Positions 13,701 through 23,326 are shown, counted from the first letter of the stretch. The stretch: 64,000 bases of DNA from Exilibacterium tricleocarpae (GCF_007004655.1 NZ_ML660096.1:1-64000); one strand, 5' to 3'. Made by a program: numbers and translations. The notes: generated by a model not told the origin, from the sequence alone.

Positions 13701-13881
13701 GCCCCTGCTCAGTGAAACCTCTGAACAGGCACAGTATCTGAAACCGGCGGCGGTGTCGCTGGTGTTCGGCGAACTGTTTGCAACACCCATCACCTTGTTG
13801 CTGATCCCGGTGCTGCTGCACTTTGGCCACCTTCGCCGCGATAGTGTACAGCCGGTCAGTGAACTAAAATTAACGGTGTAG
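10771..13881 (+). CDS. RND efflux pump, inner-membrane permease
   Basis: 1036 residues, the usual RND length. It opens with a TM1-like FLDNPVAANLLMVLILVGGTL, contains two large periplasmic loops, and has the conserved TM4 motif GILVDDAVVVGESIH with paired aspartates for proton transfer. TM segments recur after about residues 330 and 860. By family it would export small molecules with proton antiport, taking the adaptor at 9626 as partner. The closely packed ABC-TMD, adaptor and pump genes form one operon. The loop sequences do not let me name a substrate or decide between HAE1 and HAE-like subfamilies. Confidence 0.93.
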   Translation: MTWLTRWFLDNPVAANLLMVLILVGGTLSLGTLRVESFPQTPPTQLVISVVYPGGTARQVDDSITQRIEDAISSVAGVHRITSESRPGLATIRVKKTTGTDLDRLMEDVRNRVDSIVGFPAQAERPQIYRDEFTNLAAFVLVAGDMDADVLQRAATRVERALKSNPAISQVTNLGKRQPQLLIEPHPETLKRYGLGLENLADQVGAWSLEYRSGELKTAHGKLVLKGDGYADNLLQLQRLPVVTTGAGTVTLGDVAHIRRTYEEDDARVRYQGQAAIALLVSTSTRDNLFHVSAAVQEELAAIKTALPVGVSLDVMADMSPYIKEQLDLLSTNAWQGLLIVLVLLGLFLDVRLAFWVALGIPVSIAGALWLMDMPGIAQSINDITLFGMILVLGILVDDAVVVGESIHAARQRLADPRAAAQAGVESVAVATVFGVLTTIAAFSPMLWIDNELARVLAGFSMVVILALIFSLIESKFILPSHLCLSAPEAGKRHRLTKATAYLQAKCSAALETFSRGAYLPLLKFSLGHRGAILLLFTTVLILAYGLLLNGQIRSTFFPEIPGRYVTATVTMNQDAPLTLTLRNAGQLEAALSDINRGLQRRYKMEAPPVARQLVFVDGAAEIELTAELSAEALRKLPGKTFLQAWQAATGALEGSYASRYSAADDVAGGTLLAVSAPERELARRATAALKKALSALPGVNDVYDDGQGGQRQLELAINARGRQLGLDKYQLATLVGGAYGGLEVNRLLARGEDTKVLVRFAERQRRTLEQLMSTPVSLGNGNFVPLGEVVDSRFSRQPETVYRRNRSEVVNVYWRQDRGLMSPEAIWATLQQEAVPALERRYPGVSISALGEFEEITEVQAGFKKAMLLTLLLIYALLAIPLKSYWQPLIIMSVIPFGFAGAIFGHGLMGLPVSILSLFGMMAMTGVVINDSLVLITRFNQLFRDGMPLREALIEAGRSRLRAIFLTTATTAFGLLPLLSETSEQAQYLKPAAVSLVFGELFATPITLLLIPVLLHFGHLRRDSVQPVSELKLTV

Positions 13882-13907
13882 CTGCTGCGCCCTAAACCGC
13901 TATTACT

Positions 13908-14888
13908 ATGACCATTGAGACAGACACCCCCGTCAGCCTGGTGCCCGAAGACCACCTGTTATCGATGCTGCCACCGTTTTGGAAACAGCGGTTTGAACGG
14001 GCCCTGACTTTTTTAATGGACACACTGGAGCGAACACCGCCGCCGTCCTGGCATGAAGTCGCTAAGCACTGTGCGGTATCGCCCTACCATTTCCACCGCA
14101 TGTTCCGCATTGTCTTTGGGGAGACCCCGGCCCAATACTGCCGGCGCATCCGCCTGCGACTGGCCGTCACTTTGCTGTTTAACGAGCCCGACTTGTCGAT
14201 CACCGACATTGCCCATGCCTGTGGCTTTTCCGCCTCCCAGGCACTCGCCAAGGCCCTGCGCCGGCAGTTAGGTTTATCCGCCAAGGCCATTCGTGCCATG
14301 CGCAGCAGCGGCGACACCAGCGACATCGAGGAATTATTGCTGCGGCTCGGGCACCCCGCCCCCCATCGCAAAGGCAGTGTGGAACGGGACTTAGCCGATA
14401 AACTCAGCTTTCATGTGCAAGGCTTCCCGCAACGGGAGCTGCAGGTCACATCGGTGTCACCGCCAAGCGACGGCAATATCATCGCCGCTACACGAGGCAA
14501 AGCCGGCGGCCGCTCGCAGGACCTGGTTCTGGTGATGGCGCTTGAAGACTACGACAAGCCTTTTGCCCAACAGACCGTGCGCGCCGGCTATTATGCGCCA
14601 GACGCCGCCGGCGCCAACTACCGTCTGCCGGCCGGCCCCTATCTTTGCTGCCGGGTGGCTCTGAGCAGTGAATCGGGTTATATCGCAGCCTGGGATGCGC
14701 TGTACGCGCATATGATAAAACACGATCTGGAGCCGGACGATGACGGCCACACACTTGAGATCGTTCACAACCCGGCCAGCTTGTCGGTGGAATCAGATGA
14801 AATGGCGGAAATGAGTTTGAGCGTGCGGCTGAAACCTCAACCCGCCAACTGCAAACTTGATCCTACAATCAAAAGCGGGGGCCAGTAA
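13908..14888 (+). CDS. AraC-type regulator with GyrI-like ligand-binding domain
   Basis: 326 residues. The N-terminal part (about 25-130) is a double helix-turn-helix of the AraC/XylS type (VAKHCAVSPYHFHRMFRIVFGETPAQY, then ITDIAHACGFSASQALAKALRR). The C-terminal part (about 170-315) has the GyrI/Bacterial effector-binding layout, including a LPAGPYLCC segment like the conserved IPAGxYA of that family. Such proteins sense small hydrophobic or cationic ligands and control efflux genes. It starts 26 bp after the RND pump stop in the same direction, so it is likely co-transcribed and may control the operon. Confidence 0.88.
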   Translation: MTIETDTPVSLVPEDHLLSMLPPFWKQRFERALTFLMDTLERTPPPSWHEVAKHCAVSPYHFHRMFRIVFGETPAQYCRRIRLRLAVTLLFNEPDLSITDIAHACGFSASQALAKALRRQLGLSAKAIRAMRSSGDTSDIEELLLRLGHPAPHRKGSVERDLADKLSFHVQGFPQRELQVTSVSPPSDGNIIAATRGKAGGRSQDLVLVMALEDYDKPFAQQTVRAGYYAPDAAGANYRLPAGPYLCCRVALSSESGYIAAWDALYAHMIKHDLEPDDDGHTLEIVHNPASLSVESDEMAEMSLSVRLKPQPANCKLDPTIKSGGQ

Positions 14889-14905
14889 CAGCACCAACCG
14901 GGCCC

Positions 14906-15223
14906 TTAATTCAGCGGCTGGAACTCTGAAAAAACCGTCTTGGCCATGGGTATATCCGCTAAAGGTACATAGTCACAGGCCTCGTCGTATTCCCGCCACA
15001 AATCGGCAACCACCGGATTGTCATGGGCTTTTTGCATGGCTTCGGCAGATTTCCACTCAAAAACCTCGATAATCGTGCCATCGCCGGCTTGCATGACGAC
15101 GGGTCGCCTGTCAGTCACAAAACCCTCCGCACGCAGGACTGTTACGTGTTTTTCCGTCAGTGCCGCGAGCACGGCTTCTTTCCCCGGCTTGGGCCGGTAC
15201 CCCACGATTACGATCTTCCCCAT
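14906..15223 (-). CDS. Small dimeric ferredoxin-like (ABM-type) protein
   Basis: 105 residues with the beta-alpha-beta-beta-alpha-beta pattern of antibiotic biosynthesis monooxygenase (ABM)/dimeric alpha-beta barrel proteins: VGYRPKPGKEAVLAALTEKH at the start, IIEVFEWKSAEAMQKAHDNP in the middle and a C-terminal strand. Members bind small metabolites or degrade quinone-like compounds; the specific role cannot be told from sequence. It is convergent with the AraC/GyrI regulator, 17 bp away. Confidence 0.75.
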   Translation of the reverse strand: MGKIVIVGYRPKPGKEAVLAALTEKHVTVLRAEGFVTDRRPVVMQAGDGTIIEVFEWKSAEAMQKAHDNPVVADLWREYDEACDYVPLADIPMAKTVFSEFQPLN

Positions 15224-15460
15224 GGCCAGTTTCCTCCGCCAGCTATAGATTGCTTGCCGTTTTTTAAACGCATAACAACTATAAATGGCAACTATAAAAG
15301 GTCAGCTCTTTATACTGAATTCACTTCTCCAACCACACGTTTACCACAAAGATCATCATAACGGCTTTATGCGCACTGTAAAATACTCTTCTGTTGTCGC
15401 CCAGCAAGCCACAATACCACCCGGACAAGGCGGGGCGAGACGGTCAGAAACACAGCCGGA

Positions 15461-15489
15461 AAAAGAAGCGCCGACTGCCGCCGGCGCTT
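15461..15489 (-). terminator. Terminator of the secreted metalloprotease gene
   Basis: On the minus strand AAGCGCCG and CGGCGCTT form an 8-bp stem with an 8-nt loop, followed by CTTTTTC. It begins 18 bp after the gene's stop. Confidence 0.75.
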
Positions 15490-15506
15490 GATAATGGACG
15501 GACTAT

Positions 15507-16790
15507 CTAACGAAAACCAGCCATCGTATTGCGGCGCAGAACATGCACGCGCTCGTTGTCGGAAAAGCTGGAGTTACCCAGGGCTCCGCCGTTAAACGTT
15601 TGATCATCGGTGGAGAAAAACCCGATGCGGGGCTGGGGATTGCTGCTCACCGCCATCACCGTGCGGAAATTGCGGCCCGAATTGACGAAGCCGTGCCCAA
15701 ACGCAAACGGTGTGGTGGTGGGGTCGTTGTCGTGCCTGGCACCAAAAAGATGGCCGATTTCATGGACAAACGTAAAATTGGTACAGATATAACGGGTTAC
15801 AAAAAACCCGTTGCTCTGCCCACCGCCAATGGCATTTACCCGGCCACACAAGCCATCACCGCTGTTGTCGGTGATATGTCCTACCAGATCGGCGCCGGTG
15901 GAGTTGCGCAGGGAGCCTGCAAACTGATCGAGATAACCGTCATTAGGGGCCCTGATGGCAATGGTGTTGGCGGTAACACTGGATAACTCGGTTCTACCGG
16001 AGCTGTATTTTCCCGCATCCTGCAAGACGATCGGCACCCCGTTGTTGGCGTAGACATCATTGGCCTGGGCCAGGAAGAAGTTCATACGTGCCACCATATT
16101 GCTGGTGCCAAATCGACTGAGCGCATTGCTGGAGGTCACCTGCAATAGCCGGATAACCGTGGGCGCGACCATATTTACCTCACCGACCGATATCTTGGCC
16201 GTATCCATTAGAGTGGGTAGTTCCAGAGCAGGCGTATCGTCCTGCACACCCAACTGACTGAAATCGCGCTCCACCAGAAGGTGCTTGCCCGCCTCTGTCG
16301 TCATAATCTCAAAGGTGCGCCCGTCAATATTGATTTGACCGAACACATTGTTTTCACTTCTGACAAACACCGCTCTGTTGACCTGTTTGTTACGCCCTTT
16401 GGATAGGGCTCCGACGTCTACTTTGCCGGTCCATGCCTGGTATTCGGGATTGATCCAGTAACTCCTGGACTGCTCGATCGAGTAAGTCCGCCCGGGCCCG
16501 AAAGCAACCAGGAGGGCTGACGTGGCACCGTCCAATAGCGCCGCATTCAACGCGATGGCATCGGTGGACACCACACTCGCATCCTGTGCCAGCGAAGCCA
16601 CCAGGGTATCGGCGGCCAGAGCCTGTTTGGCAGTACTCCCCTGCAGGCTGAATAACTGCGCAGCAACTGTCGCCACAGGTTTACCCCGATCCAGGGATTG
16701 AGGTTGTGCCAGTGCTGATTGGGAAATAACTGATTGAGAGAGGAGTAGTCCCGCTAGCACGGAAACTATTCCCAAAGTGGGCGTTTTCAT
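15507..16790 (-). CDS. Secreted zinc metalloprotease, reprolysin-like (M12B type)
   Basis: 427 residues from ATG 16790 (AAGGA eight bases upstream; an ATG nine bases earlier abuts that site and is less likely). A signal peptide (MKTPTLGIVSVLAGLLLSQS...ALAQ) indicates export. The catalytic zinc motif HEIGHLFGARHD fits HExxHxxGxxH/D of metzincins, followed about 35 residues later by a Met-turn candidate TVMA. The preceding 200 residues would be a propeptide. Two cysteines in the catalytic domain may form a disulfide. It is convergently placed relative to the ABM-type gene and faces away from the sensor kinase at 17382. Likely an extracellular protease; substrate unknown. Confidence 0.85.
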   Translation of the reverse strand: MKTPTLGIVSVLAGLLLSQSVISQSALAQPQSLDRGKPVATVAAQLFSLQGSTAKQALAADTLVASLAQDASVVSTDAIALNAALLDGATSALLVAFGPGRTYSIEQSRSYWINPEYQAWTGKVDVGALSKGRNKQVNRAVFVRSENNVFGQINIDGRTFEIMTTEAGKHLLVERDFSQLGVQDDTPALELPTLMDTAKISVGEVNMVAPTVIRLLQVTSSNALSRFGTSNMVARMNFFLAQANDVYANNGVPIVLQDAGKYSSGRTELSSVTANTIAIRAPNDGYLDQFAGSLRNSTGADLVGHITDNSGDGLCGRVNAIGGGQSNGFFVTRYICTNFTFVHEIGHLFGARHDNDPTTTPFAFGHGFVNSGRNFRTVMAVSSNPQPRIGFFSTDDQTFNGGALGNSSFSDNERVHVLRRNTMAGFR

Positions 16791-17381
16791 GTTGAACATC
16801 CTTTAAGGCAAATGCCAGAATTGAATAAGATGGATTTTTGTTGTGGCCGCAATGCGATGTTTTAGTAATACGCGGCTTTTAGATTTATAGGAGCTGCCTT
16901 TGGCTAACGCAAATCTACCTGGAATCTTGGATGACTATATAGTTAATATAGGCATGGTCTTTTTTATCAAAGCTGACACGACAACCCGCAAAGAGGAGAC
17001 AAATGAAAAAACTCCTGACACATTAGATAGATGTTGCGGAACAAAAACTCTAAATGAAGTCAGCACTAGCCTTTCACCGATCTTAACCAGCCCTGACTTT
17101 GCCCCGCTTTTGCATTTGGCGCGATAGTAAGCGCCGCCAACCTGCAGCGATACAATCCGGCCGACCTGCGTTGACATCAAATAACAGACTTGCTCGCAAA
17201 AACCCTAAGCATATTGCTACTACGCGCCCTCTTTGGCAGGACAACGCGATACAGGGGCGCAGTCAATTCAAGCTTTACAATAATGTGACTTTTACTTAGA
17301 TACTCCGACTTGTGAAAAATAACACATACATTGAGTGAGTATTCACACTGATACTTCTGGCCTGGTATGTCTACTATCTAG
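16791..17381. other. AT-rich intergenic region upstream of the sensor kinase
   Basis: About 590 bp between divergent genes. A strong ribosome site (GAGGAG) precedes a 7-codon frame at about 17003 that stops at once (MKKLLTH), perhaps the beginning of a lost gene. No other coding signal is convincing. Confidence 0.4.
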
Positions 17382-20300
17382 GTGCAATGGATTAGCTACA
17401 ATGGTGCAGTCATGTATTACCTATCAGACAATGATGTTGATCCCCCCAGCGCCCCGGGGCTGTTCGAGGGCCCGGTATTTATCCGCTATCTGGCATGTTT
17501 AATCCTGTTGTTTTTGACCTTGCCTGCTTATGCAAAGAGTGATCTGCATGCCCTAGAAAACCACTTTGCAAACAGCTACGGTCTAGATAGAGCAAAAACT
17601 GCCGCGAAAATTGCCCTGACGCTTCGACAAGCAGATGCGGACCGGGCTTTACACTATGCGCAAGTCGCGCTTGAGCAGCTGAAAACCACGTCGCACGTCG
17701 CCACGGAGGCCAATGTAATTAATACTATCGCGGTGGCTCACCTTCAAAAACGGGAATACGACGCCACCATTAACTACGCTAAACAGGCTTTACAGTTGGC
17801 CGAACAGTTCAATCTTCCGCTGGAAGAGGCCAGGACCCTAAACACGCTCGGTGCGCTGAACTGGTACCGCGGCGACCTCGATAGAGCCAAAGATTTGTTC
17901 GAAGCGTCACTGGCCCTACGCAAGCAACACAAGGTTTATGCAGAACTATCTCCCGCCCTTAACAACCTCGGCGTAATAGAAGAAATACAAGGACGCTATA
18001 ACAAAGCCATTGAGTTTTACTTGCAGGCCATAGACTACGCGGAACAAATCGGTAGCGATGAGCAGTTAGCCCGCCCGATCACAAATCTCGGTGTACTCAA
18101 CCAAATGTTAAGGAACTTCGATAAGGCCTTACTGTTCTATCAGCGCAGTTTAGTTTTAAAGCTAAAGGCAGGAAATTTGGTTGGAGCCGCGATCGCACAT
18201 AACAATATTAGCGAAATTCAAATAGAAAAAGGGGAATATCAAGAGGCTATCAACTCCCTACAATCCGGATTAAATCTGCTTGATAAAATCGAAGCACCAC
18301 AGGAAGAAGCGCTGCTGCTAGTCAACAGCGGCAGTGCTTATCTACGCCTTAACGACCCGGACAAAGCGTTTGAATTCTTTGCTCAAACCCGAGACCTGGC
18401 CAGTCGATTCAGTGCCAGTGAAATTGATATCTACCTGGCCCAAGGTTATGCTCGGGCCTACCTGCAAAAAGGCCAGCTGGACCAGGCCCTGGAAAATGCG
18501 CAAAACTTCCTGACCCTCGCGCAAGAAAAACAAGATCGCAAAAGCATCAAGAAGGCACAACACTTGCATTACCGAATATATAAGGAAAAGCAACTCTATG
18601 CCCGGGCGCTATCAGCACATGAAGAATTCCATCGCCTGCATGACGAACTGGCAAATAAAGAGAGCACTAACTATGTCGCAAGACTGCAGGCAGAATTCGA
18701 GACGGAAAAGAAGGAAAAAGAACTGGCGGTCTTACAGAGACAAAATGCCCTGCAGGAAATCAACATAAAGCGTCAGGAATTTATCCGCAACCTTGTTGCA
18801 GTTTTGAGCGTCTGTAGTTTACTTGTTGGTTTCTTTGTCTACCGTATGCGCACGATACGGGTAAAGGCCGCCGTGTTAGAGAGAAAGGTCGCAGAACGCA
18901 CCCGGGACATTCAGCAAAAGAACTCTGCTATCGCTGAGCTATTAATACAAAAGGAACAACTCCTGGATAAAAAGAATCTATTGTTCTCCACCGTTTCGCA
19001 TGAACTCAGAACACCTCTGACCCTGATTACAGGGCCCCTAAAACAGCTAATAAAAAGCACACACAGCAAGCAAACCAAATCGGTTCTCAACAGCATTCAT
19101 CGAAACGCAGCACGCCTGTGCCGTATGGTAGACCAACTACTGGACCTGGCTCGACTAGATATACAAGCAGAATCTATCGGAGAGCCAGTTGATGTTGGCG
19201 CAGCTATAGAATTTTTAGTAGCCAGTATGGAGGCACTCTTTCAAGGACATCAAATCACCCGAAGCATAAAGACTGAAAAAGACATCTGGATAGAAATGGC
19301 ACCGGAAGCCCTGGAAAAAGTGATTGTTAATTTGGTATCCAATGCTATTAAATACACCTCTAGCGGAGGCAAAATAAGCGTTACCGCAGAAGCAAGAAAT
19401 GACACCATCGTTATCTCTATTAGCGATACGGGTATCGGCATTGCACAAGACCAGCATCAAAGAATTTTTGAACGTTTCACCCGGTTGGAGAACCCGCTGA
19501 GCAAACCCGTGCCCGGTGCCGGCATTGGGCTTGCTTTAGTTAAGGAATTGACAGAACGCTATCACGGAAAGATAGAGTTGACCAGCGAAGTCAACCAGGG
19601 CAGCACATTTACACTTATTTTTCCCGCAACTACACCAACCGCAGCCACCAGGCAGAAATATCTACGCTCCACCGCTTGCGAAAATGAACTCGCTGTACAA
19701 TTACCAGTGACACATGCACCTTTGGAGGTGCCTGATTTCACAGCCGACACCTCTGCAAGGCCGACACCTCCACCGGCAAGAGCCAGCACGGTCCTGATAG
19801 TGGAAGACAATGACGAAGTGCGTACTTTTATCGGCAATCATCTCAATAGTTACTACCACTGTCTTTACGCTGAAGATGGAAAACAGGGAGTGAGCCTGGC
19901 GATCAAAGAGGTTCCGGATCTGATCATCAGTGATTTGATGATGCCTCATGTTAGTGGCTTAGAACTTGCTGCAACCTTAAAAGAGGAACAGTTAACGTCT
20001 CATATACCTGTCATTATATTGACGGCAAAGGGTGACTCTGAGACAAGATATACTGCATGGCGAAAAAATGTTGATGAATACATCGAAAAACCCTTTGATG
20101 CCGATGAGTTGATACTGCGCTGTGAGAATATTCTAAGTATACGCCGACTCCTTACACAGCGGTTCCGCCCGGAAGAGTTGGTTATAGAAGATCCAGAAAA
20201 TAGAAGCAAAGAGAAGATGGACATTGCACCCGTCTGCTTTAGTCCGCGGGATAGGGAGTTTTTGGACAAGCTTTACTGCTACCTGGAGAAAAACCATTTC

Positions 20301-20621
20301 GAAAGCGGACTGAATGCAAGTCTTATCAGCAAGGCTCTCAACATAACAGAAAAGCAATTACAGAGAAAAATAAAGGCTCTTACCAATGAAACAATTCCAG
20401 CCTGTGTGCGAAACTTTCGTCTTAAAAAGGGTGCGGAGAAGTTAACGGCGGGGGCGAGCATAACCAGCGTTGCCTATGATGTCGGATTTTCATCTCCAAG
20501 CTACTTTAGCACAGCGTTTGCGGCGCGTTACGGGTGCTCTCCCAGCGACTATCAACTTGAGAAACGGAAGTTAACTAAAGAAACTGTCAAAAAGGCGAAA
20601 GCCGGCGCAAGCGCCGGCTGA
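17382..20621 (+). CDS. TPR hybrid sensor kinase with receiver and AraC output domains
   Basis: 1079 residues from GTG 17382; ATG 17412 is an equally plausible start, as neither has a strong ribosome site. Order: signal-like segment ending LPAYAKS (33-52), TPR repeats (about 80-400), coiled coil, one membrane segment (about 470-488), HisKA with SHELRTP (His 540), HATPase with NLVSNAIKYTSSGG, SDTGIGI and PGAGIGLALVKEL (640-748), a receiver domain with VEDND and Asp 851 in IISDLMMP (803-920), and a C-terminal AraC-type helix-turn-helix (about 965-1060). This is the one-protein layout of hybrid two-component systems: a periplasmic TPR sensor, phosphorelay and DNA binding in one chain. It lies between secreted protease genes, so control of these is a reasonable guess. 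Confidence 0.93.
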   Translation: MQWISYNGAVMYYLSDNDVDPPSAPGLFEGPVFIRYLACLILLFLTLPAYAKSDLHALENHFANSYGLDRAKTAAKIALTLRQADADRALHYAQVALEQLKTTSHVATEANVINTIAVAHLQKREYDATINYAKQALQLAEQFNLPLEEARTLNTLGALNWYRGDLDRAKDLFEASLALRKQHKVYAELSPALNNLGVIEEIQGRYNKAIEFYLQAIDYAEQIGSDEQLARPITNLGVLNQMLRNFDKALLFYQRSLVLKLKAGNLVGAAIAHNNISEIQIEKGEYQEAINSLQSGLNLLDKIEAPQEEALLLVNSGSAYLRLNDPDKAFEFFAQTRDLASRFSASEIDIYLAQGYARAYLQKGQLDQALENAQNFLTLAQEKQDRKSIKKAQHLHYRIYKEKQLYARALSAHEEFHRLHDELANKESTNYVARLQAEFETEKKEKELAVLQRQNALQEINIKRQEFIRNLVAVLSVCSLLVGFFVYRMRTIRVKAAVLERKVAERTRDIQQKNSAIAELLIQKEQLLDKKNLLFSTVSHELRTPLTLITGPLKQLIKSTHSKQTKSVLNSIHRNAARLCRMVDQLLDLARLDIQAESIGEPVDVGAAIEFLVASMEALFQGHQITRSIKTEKDIWIEMAPEALEKVIVNLVSNAIKYTSSGGKISVTAEARNDTIVISISDTGIGIAQDQHQRIFERFTRLENPLSKPVPGAGIGLALVKELTERYHGKIELTSEVNQGSTFTLIFPATTPTAATRQKYLRSTACENELAVQLPVTHAPLEVPDFTADTSARPTPPPARASTVLIVEDNDEVRTFIGNHLNSYYHCLYAEDGKQGVSLAIKEVPDLIISDLMMPHVSGLELAATLKEEQLTSHIPVIILTAKGDSETRYTAWRKNVDEYIEKPFDADELILRCENILSIRRLLTQRFRPEELVIEDPENRSKEKMDIAPVCFSPRDREFLDKLYCYLEKNHFESGLNASLISKALNITEKQLQRKIKALTNETIPACVRNFRLKKGAEKLTAGASITSVAYDVGFSSPSYFSTAFAARYGCSPSDYQLEKRKLTKETVKKAKAGASAG
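20601..20618 (+). terminator. Hairpin overlapping the kinase stop codon
   Basis: GCCGGCGC and GCGCCGGC form a strong stem with a short loop, ending immediately before the stop codon. The downstream T-tract is weak, so termination is only probable; it also sits between convergent genes. Confidence 0.45.
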
Positions 20622-20638
20622 TCATTTCGCAATTTTAT

Positions 20639-23326
20639 CTATTTTTCTTTCTCGGGCTGCAGATCGCTATTTATAAGTTCAATAGTCAGACCACCGAGCA
20701 CTTCCGCACCTTTTTTACCCTCGATAAGTTGCACAACACCTATATCGCCAACCGCCTCTTTCGATTGCGAATACACATGCAAGGTAACCAGCCTTTCAGC
20801 CCCGGCTTCCATGCGGAATGGTTTTTGCCAGTCAAACCCTTCAGCTTGCAATCCCACCAATTCCTGCAAGCGTGGGTCCACAATCAACTCTAACCAGGTC
20901 TCGATAACACGCCGGGTGGGGTTGCGTACAAAGAAGCGGAAGCTGCCGCCCTCTGCTACAGAAGTGTCCAGATTATGATAATTTCTGTGCGTAACATTGT
21001 TGTCGTTGGGTGTTAAGGTGTCAGCCAGGAAAATACCTGTCGAAAGTGAGTCGACAGGGTCATTGTCGGCATTTGTCACCGCCAGCAAGCAATAGTGGTT
21101 CGCCAGCGCCGGATCATAGCTTGGTGCGTCAAAGTCAAAGCGCGCAATTCCCGCAGCATCCGCGGCTGTACCTGCAACACTTGCACCCGAGTAAGGTATC
21201 TGGTCGATCTCACAGTAGTCCAACCCGGTTCCATTACAGGTCATTGAAGTCCAGGGATTCGCCGCCAGAGCAGAGTCATTGGGATATTGCGTCCAGAAAT
21301 CTGCATTAAGTGCGGGCAAAGCTGTACCGAATTGCGTCCACATTAATTTGACGCTGATATTCTCCGCCGTCGTGTAGCCCCGATTGCGCACTCTCACGTA
21401 AGCGCGGTTGACATCGCCCGGCGCCAGACTCGGCTTTTCATCGATAAAGGCATCGAATGTCGCCGCAGTGGGTGGCACTTGATAGGGCGGCGCATCCACT
21501 TTGATATCTTCACTTCGCCAATGACCGATAAAGCTGCGCGGTGAATCGAACTTCACATTGCTTTTTTGCTGGCCCAGATAACCTGTCGTATTTCCCCAAT
21601 CCAGCCGGTTATCGCGTACAAATATATCGACGCCACTGCGCCCGTCGCCGCTGGAACTGACAACGCGAACGGCTTCATAAGCATTGGTTCGCCCATAGGC
21701 ATGAGTGGTGCTGAAGCCAGTGTCGGTATCGTAGGTCGCGGTATCGGGTACAATTTTGTCGGCAGTATCCTGGATAAGGTTTTCAACCTGGGTTGGATTT
21801 AAAGCGTTATCCGCAGACAGGATCAAACCGGCAATCCCCGCTGTGAACGGACTTGCCGAAGAGGTGCCGCCGAAACAATGCGTGTAGTCCCTGTCAGCGG
21901 GGTCCGCCTGCGCGCAGGGCATTGGGGGGGGATTGTTAAGATTGTAGCCGGCATTGCCGGTGCGGTCCGTTGTCGTGATATTCTTTGTCCCCATAAACGG
22001 CGCCGAATACCCACGATGGCTCGGTGTCAGAATATCCACACAATTGCCCCATGCGGACTCGGTCACTTTCTGGTCTAAATTGGTTGAGCTGGAAACGGCG
22101 ACCACGCTGTTCAATGAGGGATAGGATGAAACACACCAGCCGCTCGAGTTACCGTTACCAGCGGCAAAAAAGATCGTTACACCACTGGCATTAGCGTTAT
22201 TAATAGCGGCTGCAACACCCGCAGAGACAGAGCCGAACGGCGAACCATGCCCCCAACTGTTATTCATAATATCGACATCCATCATGGCGACATAGTCAAA
22301 CGCCGCAATGCGAGCCGAATCGGGGAAGCCGCCATAGGTGCGACGCAGTGGCATCCACCGGCATTGCGGACAGGCACCGGCAACGCCTCTGGAGTTGTTG
22401 GCGCGCGCAATGGCAACACCACTCACCGCGGTACCATGGCTTTCTGTACCCTGCGCACTCGGGTTATTATCGCCGCTGCCAAAATCCCAGCCGTTAACAT
22501 CATCGATAAAGCCGTTACCGTCATCATCGACACCATTGCCTGCAATTTCACCCGGGTTGACATAAAGGTTCGCTTGCAGATCCTCATGATTTATATCGGA
22601 GCCATCATCAAAAACGGCGATAACAATACTGCTCGAACCCAGACCAAAGTCCCAGGCCCAGGAGGTATCTGCGTCCGCATCAACCAAACCGCCGAGCTGG
22701 CCGGTATTGCGATGGTGCCATTGCTCGCCGAAAAAGGGGTCAATAGGTGTGGTCTCGAAAGGGATCTCGACCTTCCAATAATTTGGGTGCGCATACTCCA
22801 CCACTCCTGTCTTCATATATTGCTCTATCAATGCCATAACCCCTTCCCTGCCCGCCGGAATTGAGACGATATATTGGTTGGGCATTATTTTAAGCGGGGC
22901 ACGTTCGATCTTTACGTCAAGTTCCTGGTTGAGCTTTCTGATCTCTTCTGCAGACATTTCCTTGTTGAACGCTACAATGACCTGCATGGGAATAAGAACA
23001 GGGTTGCTCCTTACGCCGTCATATCCAAGTAAGCCCACTTCGCGCACAACTTTTTGCCGCTGAAACTGATTCTTTATCTCTTCGGCTATCTGTTCCAGCT
23101 CCTCCCGCTCGCGATTACCTCTGCTATACAAGCTATACATGTTTTCGTTTTTTGATTCCACAGAAAATCCGTATTGCTGCGCTATCTCATCCATTGCGCC
23201 ACGATCGCCCTCCTCACCGGTGACTACAGCCAGAGCATTAGGCGTCACGCGACTCCCTTCATTTGCATAACTTATATGAACAGTGAAAAGTAGAAATGAA
23301 AGACATAGCAATATATATTTATTCAT
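20639..23326 (-). CDS. Secreted subtilisin-family serine protease (S8)
   Basis: 895 residues from ATG 23326, which has GGAG nine bases upstream; an ATG five codons earlier lacks a site. A signal peptide (LLCLSFLLFTVHISYA) is followed by a propeptide-like region (about 110-185, ending QYIVSIPAG...YAHPNY) and the catalytic domain: Asp in IAVFDDGSDINHEDL (about 240), His in SHGTAVSGVA (about 297), oxyanion Asn in FFAAGNGNSS (about 391) and Ser in GGTSSASPFTAGIAGL (about 489). The last 330 residues are beta-rich accessory domains with paired cysteines, probably for binding substrate or the cell surface. It converges on the hybrid kinase gene. Confidence 0.92.
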   Translation of the reverse strand: MNKYILLCLSFLLFTVHISYANEGSRVTPNALAVVTGEEGDRGAMDEIAQQYGFSVESKNENMYSLYSRGNREREELEQIAEEIKNQFQRQKVVREVGLLGYDGVRSNPVLIPMQVIVAFNKEMSAEEIRKLNQELDVKIERAPLKIMPNQYIVSIPAGREGVMALIEQYMKTGVVEYAHPNYWKVEIPFETTPIDPFFGEQWHHRNTGQLGGLVDADADTSWAWDFGLGSSSIVIAVFDDGSDINHEDLQANLYVNPGEIAGNGVDDDGNGFIDDVNGWDFGSGDNNPSAQGTESHGTAVSGVAIARANNSRGVAGACPQCRWMPLRRTYGGFPDSARIAAFDYVAMMDVDIMNNSWGHGSPFGSVSAGVAAAINNANASGVTIFFAAGNGNSSGWCVSSYPSLNSVVAVSSSTNLDQKVTESAWGNCVDILTPSHRGYSAPFMGTKNITTTDRTGNAGYNLNNPPPMPCAQADPADRDYTHCFGGTSSASPFTAGIAGLILSADNALNPTQVENLIQDTADKIVPDTATYDTDTGFSTTHAYGRTNAYEAVRVVSSSGDGRSGVDIFVRDNRLDWGNTTGYLGQQKSNVKFDSPRSFIGHWRSEDIKVDAPPYQVPPTAATFDAFIDEKPSLAPGDVNRAYVRVRNRGYTTAENISVKLMWTQFGTALPALNADFWTQYPNDSALAANPWTSMTCNGTGLDYCEIDQIPYSGASVAGTAADAAGIARFDFDAPSYDPALANHYCLLAVTNADNDPVDSLSTGIFLADTLTPNDNNVTHRNYHNLDTSVAEGGSFRFFVRNPTRRVIETWLELIVDPRLQELVGLQAEGFDWQKPFRMEAGAERLVTLHVYSQSKEAVGDIGVVQLIEGKKGAEVLGGLTIELINSDLQPEKEK

